In this document: positions 52,654 through 62,336 of the stretch, piece by piece
Position numbering within the stretch: position 1 is the first letter of the stretch
Layout of the letters: every line of letters begins with the position of its first letter
Origin: Ectorhizobium quercum
GTDB taxonomy: Bacteria > Pseudomonadota > Alphaproteobacteria > Rhizobiales > Rhizobiaceae
Direction: 5' to 3'
Length of the DNA: 64,000 nucleotides
Assembly: GCF_026552795.1 (NCBI RefSeq)
Contig: NZ_JANFPI010000002.1
Location: forward strand, 682,001 to 746,000
Position numbers and translations under genes: made by a program
Notes under the pieces: generated by a model
The model's input: only the letters and a program-made list of their open reading frames with translations
Told to the model about the DNA's origin: nothing
Database searches by the model: none

Positions 52654-53877
52654 TCAGTTGAGGATAATGGCGTACATGAGCGCGTCGCCCATGACCAGGC
52701 TCTCGAAGGCACGCCAGGACGTGGGCCTCATCACCTTTCCGTTCTCCGCGTAGTGCAGGGCGTCCTGTCCCTGTACCCAGTTCAGGAGATCGATCGCGCG
52801 CGGCTCGAGGAACATGCGCCTGACATTGATTCCGGCAAAATCGTTGAGCTGCCAGTAGGGCGCCAGCAGCCTGCCTTCGAGCACGGCTTCCGCATCGGCA
52901 AGCACGCCCTGCCACACCTCAGCCGTCTGCTGGGGAAATTCCAGCCCGAGCGCGGAGGTCTGGCGGTCATTCGGGATCCACTCGGCATCGTTATCGGTTT
53001 CCGCTTCGGCAAGGCGCCAGAAGGTGCGGTTTTCCGCCACCATCGCCAGGAAATGACGATGCGCCCGGGCAAGGGCCGCTGCATCCGGCTGCTGCGCCAG
53101 CGCGTTCTTGAGGATTGCCACCATATCGGCGATGCCGACGAAATCGAACATGCCAGCCGGCCGGATCGTGCCAAGCTCCGCGAATTTCAACCGGGACTGG
53201 ACCACGTTGCCGATCGCCTCGGTCGGATCGTAGGCAAGAATGGTTTCGCCGATGCCGGCGATGAGATTGGAATAGGCCTTCAGCCAATGCGCGTCGGCCA
53301 GATCGAAGCGGATGATGATGGAAGGAACGGGAGGCTCCTCTTCAGGGTCGATCATCCCGCCGATATCGGCAGGCCAGGCGAGCCCCATGACCTGAGCAAA
53401 ATTCTCGCCGGGATCGCGCGCACCATTCGCATTGACGTCGAACCACAGATCCGCGGTGTCGATTTCGAGTTTGAAGCTGCTGTCGTCGGGAATTTGCGCG
53501 AGACTCGCCTCGGCGGATGCGGCCCCGGCAATCGCCTTGCGGAAGGATTCCGCGACGACGGCCGGATCGAACGGTTCCGGCACCGGATTCTCAGGGATCG
53601 GCAGGCGCATCAGAGGCAGCCATGCGAGATCCTCGGACAGGCCGATACGCCAGCGTGCCTGCAAGGCTTCCTCGACCGCGGCCAGCATTTCCAGCCCGCC
53701 AAGGGCGAATGTCTCGCCGTCGGACAATGTCGCGGCTGCGCGCAGCCGATCGCGCGTTGCCACAATGCCGCTCTGGCCGATTTCTTTCGAAAGGCCGGTT
53801 TCCGTCGCCGCAGACGCAGGGCTCGCCAACCCCGAAACGAGGACCAGCAGGAGTGCGAGTGATCGTCCAGATATCAT
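52654..53877 (-). CDS. Secreted protein of unknown function with an EF-hand-like loop
   Basis: 407 residues from the ATG at 53877. A signal peptide (ALLLVLVSGLASPASA) precedes a mostly helical body. Residues 147-158 read DVNANGARDPGE, a perfect 12-residue calcium-binding EF-hand/dockerin loop. I do not recognise a family. It diverges from the SPFH gene at 53990 across 112 bases. A periplasmic, calcium-linked structural role is possible but not shown. Confidence 0.75.
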   Translation of the reverse strand: MISGRSLALLLVLVSGLASPASAATETGLSKEIGQSGIVATRDRLRAAATLSDGETFALGGLEMLAAVEEALQARWRIGLSEDLAWLPLMRLPIPENPVPEPFDPAVVAESFRKAIAGAASAEASLAQIPDDSSFKLEIDTADLWFDVNANGARDPGENFAQVMGLAWPADIGGMIDPEEEPPVPSIIIRFDLADAHWLKAYSNLIAGIGETILAYDPTEAIGNVVQSRLKFAELGTIRPAGMFDFVGIADMVAILKNALAQQPDAAALARAHRHFLAMVAENRTFWRLAEAETDNDAEWIPNDRQTSALGLEFPQQTAEVWQGVLADAEAVLEGRLLAPYWQLNDFAGINVRRMFLEPRAIDLLNWVQGQDALHYAENGKVMRPTSWRAFESLVMGDALMYAIILN

Positions 53878-53989
53878 GTAATTCACCAGTTTACCGTTTC
53901 GCAACGGCCCTGACACGGCCCATTGCTTTTGCTTTTTCGCAGAACCCGTTTTATTCCATCTTCCGTTGAAAACAATCAGGGCATCATGA

Positions 53990-54919
53990 ATGAAAATCGC
54001 ATCTGTCATTCCATCCATCCTTGCCGGTATCGTCGGGCTCGCCATTCTGAGCGTCGTGTTCGGATCCTGGTATACGATCGATCAGGGCGAACGCGGCGTC
54101 GTTCTGCGATATGGGGCGATAGCCGGAACGGCGGAACCGGGCCTCGGATTCAAACTGCCGTTGATCGATTCGATCGTTCGCGTTTCGGTGCAGTCCAAAG
54201 CCGCGGTCTATGAACATATGGAAGCCTACAGCCGCGACCAGCAGCCGGCCGTCGTCAAGCTGTCTGTCAACTATCGCATCCCGGTCGATCAGGTGGCCTC
54301 CGTATACGAGCAATACGGATCGGAAGAGGGCCTGCTGAGCCGCCTCGTCGAGCGCAAGGTTTTCGAGGAGACCAAGACCGTCTTCGGGCGGTTCAACGCC
54401 GTCACCGCCATTCAGGAACGCGGGCGGCTGAACCTGGAGATCGCGCAGGCAATCCAGGAAAGCGTGAAGGGACCCGTCATCGTCGATAGCGTCCAGATCG
54501 AGAATATCGACTTCTCGGATGCTTACGAGGCCAGCATCGAACAGCGCATGCTGGCGGAAGTCGAGGTCCAGAAACTGCGTCAGAACGCCGAGCGGGAAAA
54601 GGTCCAGGCGGAAATCACCGTCACCCGCGCCAACGCCGACGCGGATGCCCGGCGTGCCGACGCGCAGGCGCAAGCCGACGCCGTGCGCTTGCAGGCGCAG
54701 GCCGATGCGGAAGCGATCCGGCTTCGCGGCGATGCCGAGGCGCTGGCCATCAAGGCACGCGGCGATGCGCTCAAGGACAATCCCGGCCTCGTTTCGCTGA
54801 CCCAGGCGGAAAAATGGGACGGCAAACTGCCGACGACCATGCTGCCGAATGGCGCAGTGCCCATGCTCGACCTGCGCGATCGCGCGCCCATCAACCGCTA
54901 TTCCGACGACATCGAATAA
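53990..54919 (+). CDS. SPFH/prohibitin-family membrane protein
   Basis: 309 residues. One N-terminal membrane helix (about residues 6-26), then the Band 7 domain (VVLRYGAIAGTAEPGLGFKLP) and a long alanine-rich coiled coil (residues 190-265) with repeated ADA/AQA units. Prohibitin-like proteins form ring assemblies that organise membrane proteins or regulate proteases. No HflC or NfeD partner is next to it. A strong hairpin terminates it. Some neighbours are secreted proteins of unknown function. Confidence 0.9.
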   Translation: MKIASVIPSILAGIVGLAILSVVFGSWYTIDQGERGVVLRYGAIAGTAEPGLGFKLPLIDSIVRVSVQSKAAVYEHMEAYSRDQQPAVVKLSVNYRIPVDQVASVYEQYGSEEGLLSRLVERKVFEETKTVFGRFNAVTAIQERGRLNLEIAQAIQESVKGPVIVDSVQIENIDFSDAYEASIEQRMLAEVEVQKLRQNAEREKVQAEITVTRANADADARRADAQAQADAVRLQAQADAEAIRLRGDAEALAIKARGDALKDNPGLVSLTQAEKWDGKLPTTMLPNGAVPMLDLRDRAPINRYSDDIE

Positions 54920-54926
54920 ACAGCAT

Positions 54927-54960
54927 CGCGGCGGGGTGTTTCGCACAGCACCCCGCCGCG
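54927..54960 (+). terminator. Strong hairpin after the SPFH gene
   Basis: CGCGGCGGGGTG-N10-CACCCCGCCGCG is a perfect 12-bp stem, 7 bases after the SPFH stop. No T-run follows, but the stability of the stem makes a terminator role likely. Confidence 0.6.
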
Positions 54961-54990
54961 TGACAGGAACCGAACCCGACAGCCGAAAGA

Positions 54991-55443
54991 ATGCGCATGC
55001 CGACAGAAAACGCACCTCGGGAAGCGCCCAAGGCAACGACCATTGCGCTGCAGTTGGGACGCATCCTGCTTTCGCTGCCGCTGGCCGCCCTGTCAGCCCT
55101 GTTTCTGGCTCTGGTCATCCCACTGTTCGCACCGGGCTTCTTCGGCTCATGTTTCGAGGGGTCTTGCGGCTATATGGCGCTGTTCGTCTTCACGCCGGTC
55201 GCAACGCTCGCCCTGACACTTGTCTGGTGGATGGCGCTGAGGCGTGCCGGCCCGCTCACCTGCCTCATTCTCTGCTTCCTGCTGCTGTTGGCTGCCGGAT
55301 ACTTCATCTTCCCGACGGCGTTGTGGCTGCTCGGCCTTGCCATTCTCCTGGGGAGCATGGTGCATCTGTGGTGGGGCCATCGCGACAAGGGAGGCAATAT
55401 CCGGGACATTCTGATCGTGCCCCGGAAAAGGCCGGACGCATAG
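54991..55443 (+). CDS. Small membrane protein of unknown function
   Basis: 150 residues (148 if the ATG at 54997 is used). Four hydrophobic segments (about 23-50, 60-82, 90-106, 108-128) end in a basic cytoplasmic tail. Two cysteines (GSCFEGSCGY) lie in the first periplasmic loop and may form a disulfide. I do not recognise a family. It follows the SPFH gene by 71 bases. Confidence 0.7.
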   Translation: MRMPTENAPREAPKATTIALQLGRILLSLPLAALSALFLALVIPLFAPGFFGSCFEGSCGYMALFVFTPVATLALTLVWWMALRRAGPLTCLILCFLLLLAAGYFIFPTALWLLGLAILLGSMVHLWWGHRDKGGNIRDILIVPRKRPDA

Positions 55444-55548
55444 TTCCGACGAAAAAGGAAACGCCCCGGACCAAGGCAGTGAACGATGGCAAACGGACAA
55501 CCGCATCCCGACGGGCACCTGTTTCGATCATGGCGGACATTCCGGCCG

Positions 55549-57378
55549 ATGACGACGTTTCTGAGAAGCATGCTGCTCGTCGCCACGCTTCTGACCGGAC
55601 CGGCCCTGGCCGCCGAACAGACCGCCGTAGAACGCGCCATCGCCAATTCCGATATCGAGGCGTTGCGGTTGGCGCTTGAACAGGGTTCCGGCCCGATCGA
55701 CGCTCCTGCTCGACGGCCTCTTCTGATGCAGGCGATCGAGAGACTGAGGGACAGCGATCCCCCGGGCAAGGATCGGTCGCGCGACATCATCCGCATTCTC
55801 ATCTCGTCGGGCGCTCGGCTCGACAAGCCGTTCGAGACGGTTCCGGGCGAGCCCATCGGCCTGCCCTTGACGTGGATCGGCCGCATTCCAGGCGAACGCG
55901 GCCTCGTGATCGAGTTGATCGCCGATATACCGCCGGAGAGACGCTGCGCCGTTCTTGCCGACATGGCGCAAGACAGCAATGAGGGACAATGGGAAAACGC
56001 GATGGCGGCGCTGGCGGCGGTTCCACAAGCCGAAAGAAGATCGGCAGCCTGCCTCGATCTCTTCCGGCTTGCAATCCGGCTGACCGAGACCGACGCCATT
56101 CCCGCCCGTCTTGAGCCGCTCTTTTCGGCCGGCATGATGCCCGGGCCGGCGCATGCCGCCAGTATCCTCACCGTTCTGCCTGCCGACGATGCAGGAAAGG
56201 CTGTCGTCGCCCGCATCCTGCAAGGCGTCGATCTGGACGCGCTCCTGCCCCGCGACACATTCGACGGTTACGCTTACAGGCCGGGCAGCCTGTTCGCGTT
56301 TCTTCTCAACAGGTCCCTTCAGCGTTTCGGAAGTCCGCTCCAGACCAATCTCGCGGCGATGCCGAACTGGCGTTCGGTTGTCGCCACTCATCGACGGCCC
56401 AACGAAGCCTGCGTCGCCCTGAACGTTTCGGAAGCCTATGACAACTGGCGAAACGGCTATTTCGACGGGCAGCGCGCGGATGGCGATCCGCGGCATATGC
56501 TTCTGCATGCGGCCACCCGATGGCTGATCGACCATTGCGATCCCGCCCTGCTCACAAATCTGCCGTGGGCGGACATCGTATCTCAGGGCGGCGGCGATCT
56601 TGCCGCAGAGGCGCTGCGCCGGAACGTCTCCCTGGCCAACGCGGAAAACGTGCTGTCCGCAGCCATCTGCGAGGGCGACGAGGCGCTGGCCACCGGCCTG
56701 CTGCAAAAGGCGGCCGTTCCGGTCGGCCTCGACCGCTTTTTCGGGTGCCTCAAGCCACGCGACGCGAAGGACGCCAGCAGCCGCGAGATGAAAATCCTCT
56801 CCCGGCTCCTGGAGCATGGCGCCGATCCGGACGTGGCCGTCGCAGGCGCGCCGCCCCTGGCCATCGCCGGCCTCTTCGATCGCGACGACATCGCAAACGC
56901 TCTACGGCAGGCGGGCGCGACGGCAACGGAAATGCCGGACGACGTGAAGCTTTTCTGGTTCGTCCGCAGGCTTCGGATCGCCGCCGGCTTTGCGCCGGGC
57001 CTGCTTCCCTTCGAAGAGGGATATGAAGACGCACCCTGGAACTTCAACCTGAGCGAGGAACATCTCGACGGAGACGGGCAGCCGGAATATGTCGTCTGGG
57101 ACGGATGCGGCAGCCCGGACTGCCCCTTCGCCGTCCTCCACAGGATCGACCGCCGATGGCGTGTCGTGCTGAGCGATTTCGGAACCGTCCGGCCGATTGC
57201 CTCGCATCACCGCGAATGGGCCGACCTGAGCGTCAGTGCAAGGGTTGCATCAGGGCAATATGTCACGACGACCTACCGTTTCGACGGCGTGCGATACAGG
57301 TCGGCGCGTTGCGAGGAGGTGACTTTCGAAGGCAATGACGGCGACCCTGTCGTCAGGCAGGTGCCGTGCGACCGGTAA
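55549..57378 (+). CDS. Secreted ankyrin-like protein of unknown function
   Basis: 609 residues from the ATG at 55549, chosen for the signal peptide TTFLRSMLLVATLLTGPALA; an ATG at 55486 with a better ribosome-binding site would add 21 residues. Ankyrin-like helix pairs occur near the N-terminus (AIANSDIEALRLALEQGSG, IIRILISSGARLDKP) and near residue 430 (ILSRLLEHGADPDV). A C-terminal segment DGDGQPEYVVWDG has the calcium-binding FG-GAP/VCBS style. Six or more cysteines fit a periplasmic disulfide-bonded protein. No family is recognised. Confidence 0.75.
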   Translation: MTTFLRSMLLVATLLTGPALAAEQTAVERAIANSDIEALRLALEQGSGPIDAPARRPLLMQAIERLRDSDPPGKDRSRDIIRILISSGARLDKPFETVPGEPIGLPLTWIGRIPGERGLVIELIADIPPERRCAVLADMAQDSNEGQWENAMAALAAVPQAERRSAACLDLFRLAIRLTETDAIPARLEPLFSAGMMPGPAHAASILTVLPADDAGKAVVARILQGVDLDALLPRDTFDGYAYRPGSLFAFLLNRSLQRFGSPLQTNLAAMPNWRSVVATHRRPNEACVALNVSEAYDNWRNGYFDGQRADGDPRHMLLHAATRWLIDHCDPALLTNLPWADIVSQGGGDLAAEALRRNVSLANAENVLSAAICEGDEALATGLLQKAAVPVGLDRFFGCLKPRDAKDASSREMKILSRLLEHGADPDVAVAGAPPLAIAGLFDRDDIANALRQAGATATEMPDDVKLFWFVRRLRIAAGFAPGLLPFEEGYEDAPWNFNLSEEHLDGDGQPEYVVWDGCGSPDCPFAVLHRIDRRWRVVLSDFGTVRPIASHHREWADLSVSARVASGQYVTTTYRFDGVRYRSARCEEVTFEGNDGDPVVRQVPCDR

Positions 57379-57458
57379 TCGGCCGGCTGAACCTTATGAT
57401 GTGAGAGAGTGGAACACGGTGCATGCAACCGCTTCACGCAAAATCGAGGAACACGACA

Positions 57459-58316
57459 ATGCCCGGACATATGAAAACCTCCCGCCGGAGAGGCACAATC
57501 GGCGCTCTTTTCGCGGTCGCCGGCATTTTTCTCGGCGCGCAGGTGTCCCACGCTGCGGAAAACCAATGCGGCACACGGGGAGAGGATATCGTCCGGGCAG
57601 CTTATCCGGCGGCCGAGAAAACATCGGATCACGAATTCATGGCAGAGGGCGCGACGATCACCTTGCCGCAGAGCGACTATATCGGCCTCCATCCGCATGC
57701 CGTCGTTTGCCGCATCTGGCCTGCGCGGCCCGAACTGATGCTGGTGGCCGTGCCGCTCATGAAGGAACAGCTGGACGACCGCAACGAAGGCGCTCTCGAC
57801 CTGCTGGTGCTCGACAGCCGCACACTCCATGTCACCCACCGGCTGCGCCTGGACGACGCAATGTCCGACGATGCGATCCGGATCCGCAGCGTTGCTTTCG
57901 ACACGGCCCGCTACCGGCTGGCCCCGGACAAGATGGCCTTCGGCCTGCGCCTCAGCCTCGAAGGCAGTTCACGCGCCAATCCGTTCGAGGAAGTGACCCT
58001 TCGGCTCTATGCCATCGAGGGCGACCGGCTGGTTCCCGTTCTCGACCGCATCGTCGTCCGGCAGAACGCCGGCGAATGGGACACGATGTGCTCGGGAGAG
58101 TTCGAGAAAACGACACGGACGCTGTCGATGGATTCACGTACCCACAAAGGGGCCGCCGATATCGTTGTCACGGAAAATGTTCTCTACACCGTTTCGAAGG
58201 TCGAAAACGGCGACCAGTGCCGCCAATATGAAACCAGCCGCGACCCTGCGAAAATCCGGCTCACCTACGACGGCAGCCAATATGTGGTTCCCGGGGCCCT
58301 GAAGGGGCTGAAGTAA
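57459..58316 (+). CDS. Secreted protein of unknown function
   Basis: 285 residues from the ATG at 57459, which has AGGAA 8 bases upstream. Signal peptide KTSRRRGTIGALFAVAGIFLG with a basic head (RRR) ends near SHAAENQC. The mature part is beta-rich (LMLVAVPLMKEQLDDRNEGALDLLVLD) with cysteines in three places. It follows the ankyrin-like gene by 80 bases, likely one transcript. No family is recognised. Confidence 0.72.
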   Translation: MPGHMKTSRRRGTIGALFAVAGIFLGAQVSHAAENQCGTRGEDIVRAAYPAAEKTSDHEFMAEGATITLPQSDYIGLHPHAVVCRIWPARPELMLVAVPLMKEQLDDRNEGALDLLVLDSRTLHVTHRLRLDDAMSDDAIRIRSVAFDTARYRLAPDKMAFGLRLSLEGSSRANPFEEVTLRLYAIEGDRLVPVLDRIVVRQNAGEWDTMCSGEFEKTTRTLSMDSRTHKGAADIVVTENVLYTVSKVENGDQCRQYETSRDPAKIRLTYDGSQYVVPGALKGLK

Positions 58317-58386
58317 GCGGTGCCATCGGGACAAGCAGGCCGACCGGCCGCTGTCCGGCGCATCCGTTTCCGAACAGGTCTGCCGC

Positions 58387-59292
58387 TCAGAACTCCGCGC
58401 GCGCCGGCAGTTCCGCCGCCAGCGCATCGATGGCAAGCCGCACCCTGAGCGGCAGATGCGGGGTCTGTGGCCAGAGCGCGTGGCTTTCGAACACCAGCCT
58501 CGGCTGGTCGGCCAGGAGCGGCACGAGCGATCCCGCCCGCACCCGCTCACGGATCAGCCAGCAGGGCAGCCAGGCGAGGCCATATCCGGCGACAGCGGCA
58601 TCGGCAATCGCTTCCATGTCCTCGAACCGCATCCGGCTCGGCGGGGTGATGTCCAGCGGCTTTCCGCCCTCCATCGGGAAAAGCCAGGGCCGGACACGCC
58701 CGGCCCGGCCGTAGGTCACGGCCTCGTGGCTCCGCAGATCGTCCAGCTCCGCGGGCGTTCCCCGCCGGGCCAGATAATCCGGCGCGGCGCAGACGGTCAT
58801 CCTCTGCAAGCCGATCCGGCGCATCATCAGCCCGGCGCCATCGCCCGGCGGGCCGTTGCGGATCGCCAGATCGAAACCGTCCTCGATCACGTCGACCACC
58901 CGGTCGTTGAAGGACAGGTCGAGTTCCAGCTTCGGATGGGCCTGCGCCAGCCGCACCAGGACCGGCGCGACGCAGCGGCGGCCGAACAGCACCGGCATGG
59001 TAACCCTCAACCGCCCTACCGCCTCGCGGCGCCCCGATTCCAGCACCGCCTCGCCGGCACGGATTTCCTCCAGCGCCCGCAAGCAGCGCTCGTAATAGAT
59101 CTGCCCGTCCTCGGTGAGCGTCTGGCTGCGCGTCGTGCGGTGAAACAGCCGGACATCCAGCCGCGCCTCGATGCGCGCAATGGTCTTGGCGACGGCCGAG
59201 CGGGAAAGATGCAGTCGCTCGGCCGCCGACGAGAAGCTGCCGCTCTCGACCGCCGCGACGAAAACGCCGATGCCGTTCAATGCCTCGGACAT
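58387..59292 (-). CDS. LysR-family transcriptional regulator
   Basis: 301 residues from the ATG at 59292. Helix-turn-helix IGVFVAAVESGSFSSAAERLHLSRSAVAKTIARIEARL, then the effector domain. It diverges from the MDR oxidoreductase and aldo/keto reductase genes (59390, 60538) across 97 bases, so these are its likely targets. Confidence 0.92.
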   Translation of the reverse strand: MSEALNGIGVFVAAVESGSFSSAAERLHLSRSAVAKTIARIEARLDVRLFHRTTRSQTLTEDGQIYYERCLRALEEIRAGEAVLESGRREAVGRLRVTMPVLFGRRCVAPVLVRLAQAHPKLELDLSFNDRVVDVIEDGFDLAIRNGPPGDGAGLMMRRIGLQRMTVCAAPDYLARRGTPAELDDLRSHEAVTYGRAGRVRPWLFPMEGGKPLDITPPSRMRFEDMEAIADAAVAGYGLAWLPCWLIRERVRAGSLVPLLADQPRLVFESHALWPQTPHLPLRVRLAIDALAAELPARAEF

Positions 59293-59389
59293 ATGTTTGT
59301 AGCCTTTTAGGAACCAATCAACGGAAATCATATCGCAACTGGCGCAATCGTTTCAACGCTATTGTCCGGTGGAAACGAAAGGAGACGCC

Positions 59390-60439
59390 ATGACCGTCAC
59401 GATCAAACCCGCACAGACCCTTGCCAGACGCTGGCAGATGACCGGCTTCGGCCGGGACAACCTCACGCTTGCCGAAACCCCGATCCCCTCACCCGGCCCC
59501 GGAGAAGTTCTGGTCAGGGTTTCCGCTGTCTCGCTCAACTACCGCGACAAGCTGGTGATCGAAAATGGGATGGGCTTCGACCTCGCCTTCCCCTTCACCC
59601 CCGCCTCGGACATGGCGGGCACCGTGGAAGCCGTCGGGGATGGCGCCGGCCGTTTCCGGCCGGGCGACCGGGTGATCTCGACCTTCTCGCCGGGCTGGAT
59701 CGACGGCAAGCTTGCAATCGGCAATGCCCGCACGTTGCCCTACCGGACGCTCGGCGGCTCCCATCCCGGCGTGCTGTCGGACTATGTCAGCTTTCCCGAG
59801 GACTGGTTCGTCGCAGCACCGGCATCACTCGACGACGGCGAGGCGAGCACCCTGCCCTGCGCCGGACTGACGGCCTGGTTCGCGCTCGTCGAGTGCGGAC
59901 GCCTGCATGCCGGCCAGACGGTGGTGGTGCAGGGAACCGGCGGCGTTGCGCTGTTCGGGCTGCAAATCGCCAGGGCGCATGGAGCCGAAGTCATCGTGAC
60001 CTCCGGCAGCGCCGCGAAACTCGACCGCGCCAGCGCCCTCGGTGCCGATCATGGCGTCGACCGGACGGCGGAAGACTGGGCGGAAGCCGTCTGGCGGCTG
60101 ACGGGCGACCGTGGCGCAGACCAGATTCTGGAACTGGCCGGCGGCGCGAACCTCGGCAAATCGTTGCAGGCGGTAGCCGTCGGCGCCCATATCGCGGTGA
60201 TCGGCGTGCTGGACGGTTTCGAAATATCCGGCCCGGCGAGCCCCTTGCTGCTCAAGACCCCGACGATTTCCGGGATCAGCGTCGGCCATCGCCGGGCGCT
60301 GGAGGATCTGGTCCGTGCCATCGACCGGACGGGCATCAAGCCCGTGATCGACCGGCGCTACGGCTTCGCGGAGCTGCCCGCCGCACTGGATCATCTCGAA
60401 CGCGGCCCGTTCGGCAAGATTGTCATCGACCTGGTGTAA
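59390..60439 (+). CDS. Zinc-independent MDR oxidoreductase (quinone oxidoreductase-like)
   Basis: 349 residues from the ATG at 59390, with AAAGGAG upstream. The MDR fold is clear (NYRDKLVIENG, ASDMAGTVEAVGDG, VVVQGTGGVALFGLQIARAHGAEV), but the four structural-zinc cysteines and the catalytic zinc ligands are missing, as in quinone oxidoreductases and enoyl reductases. NAD(P)H is the expected cofactor. It diverges from the LysR gene at 58387 and is followed by an aldo/keto reductase. Confidence 0.9.
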   Translation: MTVTIKPAQTLARRWQMTGFGRDNLTLAETPIPSPGPGEVLVRVSAVSLNYRDKLVIENGMGFDLAFPFTPASDMAGTVEAVGDGAGRFRPGDRVISTFSPGWIDGKLAIGNARTLPYRTLGGSHPGVLSDYVSFPEDWFVAAPASLDDGEASTLPCAGLTAWFALVECGRLHAGQTVVVQGTGGVALFGLQIARAHGAEVIVTSGSAAKLDRASALGADHGVDRTAEDWAEAVWRLTGDRGADQILELAGGANLGKSLQAVAVGAHIAVIGVLDGFEISGPASPLLLKTPTISGISVGHRRALEDLVRAIDRTGIKPVIDRRYGFAELPAALDHLERGPFGKIVIDLV

Positions 60440-60537
60440 GGATCGGGATGGCCGGGAGCCAGTCGGGGCCTATGTTCGAACTCAATTCGGGCGCATCCTC
60501 GTCCCCGGCAATCCAATCCTGCATGGAGGAATACAGC

Positions 60538-61563
60538 ATGCGATACCGCACCCTTGGCCCGAGCGGGCTTCTCGTTTCCGAACTCTGCCTCGGCACCATG
60601 ACCTTTGGCGGCTCCGAAGGCATGTGGGGCCAGATCGGCCAGCTCCGTCAGCACGAAGCCGACATATTGGTCAAGGCCGCCGTCGATGCCGGCATCAACT
60701 TCATCGACACCGCCAATGTATATGCCGGCGGCGAGAGCGAGCGCATCCTCGGCCGGTCGATCCGCAATCTCGGCCTCGCCCGCGACGATCTGGTGATCGC
60801 CACCAAGGTGCTCGGCTCGATGGGCGAAGGGCCGAACGCACGCGGCGCCTCGCGCTACCACATCCTCGAGCAGGCCAAGGCCAGCCTCCAGAGGCTTCAG
60901 CTCGACCATATCGACCTCTACCAGATCCACGGCTTCGATCCGCTGACGCCGATCACCGAAACGCTGGAGGCGCTGGATACCCTCGTCCGGCACGGCCATG
61001 TCCGCTATGTCGGCCTGTCGAACTGGGCCGCCTGGCAGATCGTCAAGGCCGTCGGCATTGCCGAGGCGCGCAGGCTTGCCCCCATCCTGTCGCTCCAGGC
61101 CTATTACACCCTTGTGGGCCGCGACCTCGAGCGTGAGATCGTCCCCATGTTGAAGTCCGAGAAGATCGGGCTGATGGTGTGGAGCCCGCTCGCCGGCGGC
61201 TTCCTGTCGGGCAAGTACAGCGGCGGCAGTACCGCCAATGCCGAGGGCCGGCGCGCAAGCTTCGACTTCCCGCCCGTCGACCTCGACCGGGGCGATGCGG
61301 CCATCGGGGTCATGCGGGGCATTGCGGAAGCGAAAGGATGCAGTGTGGCGCAGGTGGCGCTTGCGTGGCTGCTGCATCAGGATGTCGTGACCAGCGTCAT
61401 CGTCGGCGCGAAGCGGATCGAGCAGCTTCAGGACAATATCCACTCCACCGAGGTCAAGCTCTCGGGCGACGATCTGGCCGCGCTCGACGCGGTCACGAAA
61501 CTCCCGCCCGAATATCCCGGCTGGATGCTGGAGAGGCAGGCGCAGTACCGCCTCCCTTCCTGA
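60538..61563 (+). CDS. Aldo/keto reductase (YajO/PhdYeFe-like)
   Basis: 341 residues. GGAGGA precedes the ATG. Catalytic residues: Asp and Tyr in IDTANVYAGGESE, Lys in ATKVLG and His in YQIHGFD. The C-terminal SVIVGAKRIEQLQDN binds NADP(H). This is the longer AKR type (families 11-13). It is probably co-transcribed with the MDR gene. The substrate is unknown. Confidence 0.9.
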   Translation: MRYRTLGPSGLLVSELCLGTMTFGGSEGMWGQIGQLRQHEADILVKAAVDAGINFIDTANVYAGGESERILGRSIRNLGLARDDLVIATKVLGSMGEGPNARGASRYHILEQAKASLQRLQLDHIDLYQIHGFDPLTPITETLEALDTLVRHGHVRYVGLSNWAAWQIVKAVGIAEARRLAPILSLQAYYTLVGRDLEREIVPMLKSEKIGLMVWSPLAGGFLSGKYSGGSTANAEGRRASFDFPPVDLDRGDAAIGVMRGIAEAKGCSVAQVALAWLLHQDVVTSVIVGAKRIEQLQDNIHSTEVKLSGDDLAALDAVTKLPPEYPGWMLERQAQYRLPS

Positions 61564-61602
61564 CGCAGCCGGCCGGCTGAAGCCATCTCCATTGGCGGGA
61601 TG

Positions 61603-61640
61603 GCCCGGATTCGCGTCCGGGCCCGCCCTGCCGCAGGGCG
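61603..61640. terminator. Two adjacent hairpins between convergent genes
   Basis: GCCCGGA-N6-TCCGGGC (61603-61622) and CGCCCTG-CCG-CAGGGCG (61624-61640) stand back to back in the 140-base gap between the aldo/keto reductase and the VOC gene. The position suits bidirectional termination. Confidence 0.6.
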
Positions 61641-61703
61641 CGGATCAGCAAGGGCAATGCGCATGTCTCGCGTTGGTGAGGCGGCTCGCTCCCGCATCGC
61701 TCG

Positions 61704-62204
61704 TCATGCGTAAGCGCCGGCCGAGTAGGTCAGCTCGTAGCTGTGGCTGTAGATTTCGATAATGTTGCCGAACGGGTCTTCCATGTAGACCATGCGGTAG
61801 GGCTTCTCGCCGGGGAAATATTCCCGCACCGGCATGCGCTGCCTGCCGCCGGCCGCGACGATCTTTTCCGCCAGCCCCTCCACATCCGGGTCCTGGACGC
61901 AGAAATGGAAGATGCCGCTCTTCCAGTATTCGAAATTGTTCTGAGGGCGCTCTGCATTGGGAAATTCAAAGATTTCCACGCCGACCCGATCTCCCGTCGA
62001 GAGATGGGCGATGCGGAACGAGCCCCATTTCTCGCCGAACACATCGCTGCACATCACACCGATCGCGGACTTGTCCTCCGAAATCGTGGTCGGCGGCATG
62101 ATCAGATACCAGCCCATGACTTCGGTATAGAACTGGACGGCCTTGTCCAGATCCGTGACCGACAGGCCGATATGGGAGAATGTGCGGGGATAGACGTCAG
62201 GCAT
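61704..62204 (-). CDS. VOC-family protein (glyoxalase/extradiol dioxygenase fold)
   Basis: 166 residues from the ATG at 62204. The first beta-alpha-beta-beta-beta unit opens with FSHIGLSVTDLDKAVQFYTEVMG (metal-ligand histidine in SHIG), and the second ends with YMEDPFGNIIEIYS (ligand glutamate). FHFCVQD gives the third ligand position. GGAGC stands upstream. Function within glyoxalase-like lyases or isomerases is not decided. Confidence 0.88.
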   Translation of the reverse strand: MPDVYPRTFSHIGLSVTDLDKAVQFYTEVMGWYLIMPPTTISEDKSAIGVMCSDVFGEKWGSFRIAHLSTGDRVGVEIFEFPNAERPQNNFEYWKSGIFHFCVQDPDVEGLAEKIVAAGGRQRMPVREYFPGEKPYRMVYMEDPFGNIIEIYSHSYELTYSAGAYA

Positions 62205-62336
62205 GATGTGCTCCGTGTAAAATGCTGCCGATGTAGGCAGAGACGTTTTACAGAGCGTTTCCGGTGAAAACGGGATCACCTTCAATGCTCCATCTCATTG
62301 TTTTTGTGCAATTGCGGCGCAAAACCGGCTCCCACC

